Source: Mycobacterium dioxanotrophicus (GTDB lineage Bacteria; Actinomycetota; Actinomycetes; Mycobacteriales; Mycobacteriaceae). From it: a stretch of DNA of 64,000 bases. Under the pieces are notes generated by a model. That model saw nothing but the letters and a program-made list of their open reading frames with translations. It did no database searches and had not been told where the DNA came from. The stretch lies in contig NZ_CP020809.1 of assembly GCF_002157835.1 (NCBI RefSeq), positions 4,092,001-4,156,000 on the forward strand, given 5' to 3'. The position numbers were made by a program, and so were the translations under genes. Positions within the stretch are counted from its first letter, which is position 1, and the number at the start of each line of letters is the position of its first letter. Positions 60,413 through 64,000 of this stretch are shown piece by piece.

Positions 60413-60439
60413 TGAACGCGGTGCTGGAGGGGCGGCTAG

Positions 60440-62425
60440 ATGGTAGACGAGACCAACGTCCTCGACCAGTTGATCGGGCGGATCCAAGACGAGTCTCTGC
60501 GCAACCGACTCGCCAGCGAGGTTGAACTCCTGCGTGGCTCACGGCGGTTCGGACTGGTCTTCGACCGGCACCTTCCGGAGTCGGTTCGCCTGACCGATCA
60601 CCCGATCCGCAAGGGCATCCGCGTGGCGCTGCGCGACGAGTCCACCGCCGAGACGTGGACCGTCGATCGGTTCACCGACCGTACCCGCAAGGTCGCCGTG
60701 CTTAGTGGCGACGGCGGTGAGCGGCCAGTTGCTGAGCTCGTTGTTGTTCGAGAGTTCGGGGAGCCGATCTATCCAGGCCTGCAATCGGTCCAACGGATCC
60801 CTAACGGACCCGCAGAAGCCCCGTGGCATGTCGTGATCAACGGGGAGAACTTTCATGTGTTGCAGGCGCTGCGCTCCACGCATCGCGAGAAGGTCGACCT
60901 AATCTACATTGACCCGCCGTACAACACCGGCAACGACGGCTGGATCTACAACGACCGGTACGTCGACCAGAGCGACCGAGCGAAATCATCGAAGTGGCTG
61001 TCGTTCCTCGAGCGCCGATTGCGCATCGCCCGGGACTTGTTGAAGCCGACCGGCGTGATCATCGCTGCGATCGGCGACGATGAACACCACCGGTTACGGA
61101 TGTTGCTGGACCAAACATTCGGTGACCACAACTTCATCATGAATGTCGCCTGGCAAGGCGGCGTTTCCGCCCTGAGCCGACATCACGGTGGCGGACTCGA
61201 CTACATGCTCATTTACGGGCGCGACGCGACGAAGGTCGGCCAGTTCTTAGACCCTAAGCCGCTCGCCCCGCAAATGCTCAAGGTCGCGAAAGATGCGGTT
61301 GGGGAAGGTAAGACAGCCGACGAAGCTCAAAAGATCCTGCGGGAGTTCATCAAGACTGAGGGAAAGGATCTACCTCCCGGTGTTCGCCGGTTCAACTGTG
61401 TCGATGACGACGGCGAAGTGTTCTTGGAGGGTGATCTGGTGAACTCGATGTACCGCCCGAATCTGCGGTACGCCATCACTGATCCGGCGACCGGCAAGAC
61501 CTACCAGCCACCGACTAACGGATGGAAGGTGGGCAAGGAGATGATGGCGAAGATGATTGAGTCCAATCGCGTCATCTTCGACGGCGATCGGATCCCCACG
61601 CGAAAGAGGCTCTTACGAGAGCAGCTTCTGTCTCTGGTTAGTCCATCGTTCTACCGCGACCGACGCACAGCATCGAACCGCCTCACCGCGCAGCTCGGCT
61701 CTAAGAGGTTCCCTTTCCCAAAAGACCATGAAGTTCTGATGCGATGGTTCCGTATGGCCGCATCGCGCGATGCGGTGGTTCTCGACTTTTTTGGAGGCTC
61801 CGGATCAACGACCGAGGCGGTGATGCGGCTAAATGCTGAGGACGGAGGCAACCGGCAGTCGATCCTCGTCACCAACAACGAGGTCGGAGCCGCGGACGCT
61901 AAGAAATTCCGGTCAGAGGGAGTGCACCCGGGTGACGAGCAGTGGGCGGCGCGCGGCGTTTTCGAGTACGTCTGCCGCCCGCGGATTTCGACCGTGGTCA
62001 CCGGCAAGCGCCCGGACGGGTCGGTGTACTCCGACGGGATTGCTGCGAACGTCGAGATGTTCGACCTCACGTACCTCGATCCGTCAGCGGTGCGCCGCGG
62101 GCAGGAGTTCACATCCGTCGCCCCGCTGTTCTGGCTCGAAGGGGGTGCCCGCGGCGAACGGATCGAAGCCGTGCCGGATGAAGGATGGGCGGTCACCGAT
62201 GCGTACGGCGTGCTGTTCGACATCGATGCGCTCACCGGGTTTGCCGCTGTGGTAGCCGATGCCGCGATCGCCGGTCGCGCACCGGCCGTGCTGTTCATCA
62301 TCACCGATTCCCCCGCCGAGTACCAGCAGGCCGTAGAGCGCCTACCGGTGGGAATTGACGCGGTCCAGCTGTACGAGGATTACCTGTCGAACTACACGAT
62401 CAACACCGTCGGTGATGCGCGGTGA
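60440..62425 (+). CDS. mod: Type III restriction-modification methyltransferase (Mod)
   Basis: 661 residues. IYIDPPYNTG gives DPPY at 158-161 (catalytic), and VLDFFGGSGST near 450 the SAM site; this order is that of beta-class N6-adenine methyltransferases. N-terminal 130 residues are a specificity/recognition part. Overlaps the res gene by GTGA, the usual type III arrangement. Protects the element or host DNA. Confidence 0.93.
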   Translation: MVDETNVLDQLIGRIQDESLRNRLASEVELLRGSRRFGLVFDRHLPESVRLTDHPIRKGIRVALRDESTAETWTVDRFTDRTRKVAVLSGDGGERPVAELVVVREFGEPIYPGLQSVQRIPNGPAEAPWHVVINGENFHVLQALRSTHREKVDLIYIDPPYNTGNDGWIYNDRYVDQSDRAKSSKWLSFLERRLRIARDLLKPTGVIIAAIGDDEHHRLRMLLDQTFGDHNFIMNVAWQGGVSALSRHHGGGLDYMLIYGRDATKVGQFLDPKPLAPQMLKVAKDAVGEGKTADEAQKILREFIKTEGKDLPPGVRRFNCVDDDGEVFLEGDLVNSMYRPNLRYAITDPATGKTYQPPTNGWKVGKEMMAKMIESNRVIFDGDRIPTRKRLLREQLLSLVSPSFYRDRRTASNRLTAQLGSKRFPFPKDHEVLMRWFRMAASRDAVVLDFFGGSGSTTEAVMRLNAEDGGNRQSILVTNNEVGAADAKKFRSEGVHPGDEQWAARGVFEYVCRPRISTVVTGKRPDGSVYSDGIAANVEMFDLTYLDPSAVRRGQEFTSVAPLFWLEGGARGERIEAVPDEGWAVTDAYGVLFDIDALTGFAAVVADAAIAGRAPAVLFIITDSPAEYQQAVERLPVGIDAVQLYEDYLSNYTINTVGDAR

Positions 62426-64000
62426 AGTTCGCGCTGGAGCCCTATCAGGGCAGGGCCGTCGAGTCGGTGCTTGCCAACCTGGCCAAAGCCCGCGCCGGCT
62501 ACGAGGACGACGGTGAACGCACAGCTGTCGGGCTCACAGCCCCAACTGGAGCGGGCAAGACGGTCATCGCCACCGCGGTGCTCGAAGGTCTGTACAAAGG
62601 CACCCCGACAAGGGCCGCCAACGCAAACATGACCGTGCTTTGGATCACTGACGATCGCTCGCTCAACGCGCAGACGATCAGCAAGATCCACCAGGCGTCC
62701 GGCGGCGGGATTGACTTGAACCGAATCCGGTATCTCGGGGAGGAGGACCACCGAACCCTCGCGCCGGGTTTCATCTACTTCGTGCACATCCAGGCGATGC
62801 AGAAGAACTCGACGTTGCACGCCACCCGGCCCGACGGCACCCACAACGACCGCCGTACGTACGGCGGCTGGGAGATGATCGCCAACACCGTGCGCGAGCG
62901 TGGCGGGGACTTCCTGGTGATCTGGGATGAGGCGCACCGCGGCTCGGGCACCAAGGGCATGGAGCGAAAGTCGATTGCCGGCACCATCGTCGGCGGTGGC
63001 GTCACAAACATCGGGACCATCCAACCGCCCGCGCCGGTAGTTCTGGGCATCTCAGCGACACCGGATCGGTTCCTGGCGGCGATGGACGCCGCGGATCGAA
63101 CCATGCGGCCGGTCGAGGTGAAGGCGGGTGATGTCCGAGAGTCCGGGCTGCTCAAAGACCGTATTCTGCTGCGCAGCGTCGGCGAGTCGCAGACCGCGGA
63201 CAACACGATGCTGGGGCTCGCAGTGGAGGATCTGAGGAGCGCCGACGCCGCCTGGCGGACGCACCACGAGACGACAGGCGACCGTTTGGTGGAGCCGTTG
63301 TTGGTCGTGCAGGTCGAGCCGAAGGTGACCGAAGCGCGGCTCGTGGAGATTCTGTCGGTGATCGAGTCCGCGTGGTCGGAGCTGTCCGACTACGCGGTCG
63401 CCCACGCGTTCGGTGATCCGCATGGTCCGCTCAAGGTCGGTGACCGGACTGTGCGTTACCTGCCGCCGGAGGCGATCTCCGGGGACGACCGAGCGAGGGT
63501 GGTGCTGTTCAAGTCGGCACTCACCACCGGGTGGGACTGCCCACGCGCCGAGGTATTGGTGTCGTTCCAGGGCAAGGACTCGTACACCGAGATCGCTCAG
63601 TTGATCGGCCGGCTGGTTCGGACGCCATTGGCGAAGCGGGTCGATGGCGCTGACCGGCTGAACGAGGTGGCCGCGTATCTGCCAGGCTTCCGCACCGAGC
63701 ATGTGGCCCGGGTCGTGAACGCGCTCACCGAGGACGAGACCGTCGAGGTCGACATCGTGGTGGCACCGGTGATGTGCGGGCGGTCCTCGAAGGTGCCGTC
63801 CGAGGTGTTCGACCTGTTGGACACCGTGCCCTCGTACACACGGCAGCGGGCGACGTTCAGCTCCCGCACGGCGCAACTGCTGCGTCTGGCCGCGGCGCTC
63901 ACCGAGCACGGCCTCGTGGCCCAGGGTTCGGCGAAGGCGAAGCAGTGGATCGTCGACCAGATGCGGGCGGCGGACGGCCAGCGGAGCAACGAGATCGATG
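62422..64000 (+). CDS. res: Type III restriction helicase/nuclease (Res), cut by right edge
   Basis: GTG start overlapping the mod stop; 526 codons visible. LTAPTGAGKT motif I, IWDEAHRG (DEAH) and QLIGRLVRT motif VI identify an SF2 helicase. The C-terminal nuclease domain should follow outside the window. Confidence 0.92.
   Translation, partial: MKFALEPYQGRAVESVLANLAKARAGYEDDGERTAVGLTAPTGAGKTVIATAVLEGLYKGTPTRAANANMTVLWITDDRSLNAQTISKIHQASGGGIDLNRIRYLGEEDHRTLAPGFIYFVHIQAMQKNSTLHATRPDGTHNDRRTYGGWEMIANTVRERGGDFLVIWDEAHRGSGTKGMERKSIAGTIVGGGVTNIGTIQPPAPVVLGISATPDRFLAAMDAADRTMRPVEVKAGDVRESGLLKDRILLRSVGESQTADNTMLGLAVEDLRSADAAWRTHHETTGDRLVEPLLVVQVEPKVTEARLVEILSVIESAWSELSDYAVAHAFGDPHGPLKVGDRTVRYLPPEAISGDDRARVVLFKSALTTGWDCPRAEVLVSFQGKDSYTEIAQLIGRLVRTPLAKRVDGADRLNEVAAYLPGFRTEHVARVVNALTEDETVEVDIVVAPVMCGRSSKVPSEVFDLLDTVPSYTRQRATFSSRTAQLLRLAAALTEHGLVAQGSAKAKQWIVDQMRAADGQRSNEID

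Noticed and set aside
1..64000. CRISPR array
   Set aside because: No set of regularly spaced short direct repeats with unique spacers was seen; repeated tRNA elements are the only regular pattern.
1..64000. Insertion sequences
   Set aside because: No transposase (DDE or HUH motif) or IS-type terminal repeats with a transposase gene were recognised.

Overview
The window is high-GC actinobacterial DNA, most likely from a Mycobacterium-type organism. The markers are type VII secretion proteins EccB and EccC, WhiA-like proteins, an EspR-like regulator, an LppX/LprG-like lipoprotein, and actinobacterial codon use with many GTG starts and ATGA/GTGA gene overlaps. The dense packing of small genes, the replication genes, the tyrosine recombinases, the tmRNA and the long tRNA array point to a large plasmid or an integrated mobile element rather than core chromosome. 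No ribosomal protein or central metabolic genes are visible. This assignment is inference.

Layout. (1) 1-4340: leftward replication genes, namely a family A DNA polymerase interrupted by an intein, a small protein and a primase-polymerase that runs off the left edge. (2) 4341-14388: rightward operons with a Pro/Ala-rich protein carrying an E3-binding-like fold, an SF2 helicase with a Cys-rich insert, two tandem WhiA-like proteins, a J-domain protein and a 5'-nucleotidase. (3) 14489-24059: leftward run of small, often overlapping genes, many with zinc-ribbon cysteines, plus an ATP-dependent DNA ligase with a WGR domain, a macro-domain protein and a possible sliding-clamp-like protein. (4) 24583-32114: secreted HNH nuclease, lipoprotein, then eccC and eccB. 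(5) 32407-39723: two XRE regulators (one with a histone-H1-like tail), a PIN protein, a 1.7 kb gene-poor stretch holding a large inverted repeat, an NlpC/P60 hydrolase and a UvrD-like helicase. (6) 39896-54000: a phage-type tmRNA, a DpdA/TGT-like protein and about 32 tRNA genes covering 19 amino acids (no Cys found). They are interspersed with an HNH endonuclease, a DEDDh exonuclease and a four-gene cassette (EspR-like regulator, HEIGH peptidase, membrane protein, cytochrome P450). (7) 54193-64000: two tyrosine-recombinase-type genes, a GNAT, a phosphoesterase, a degenerate FtsK-like ATPase and a type III restriction-modification system that runs off the right edge.

The strongest cross-cutting signal is a 15 bp palindrome of the form TCTCTA-NNN-TAGAGA. 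It occurs just upstream of nine transcription units across the window, including both XRE regulators, the DNA ligase, the helicase and the tmRNA. It probably marks one regulon controlled by the element's own XRE proteins. With the tRNA/tmRNA set, own polymerase, primase, ligase and helicases, the element looks like a semi-autonomous replicon that carries part of its own translation and replication machinery.
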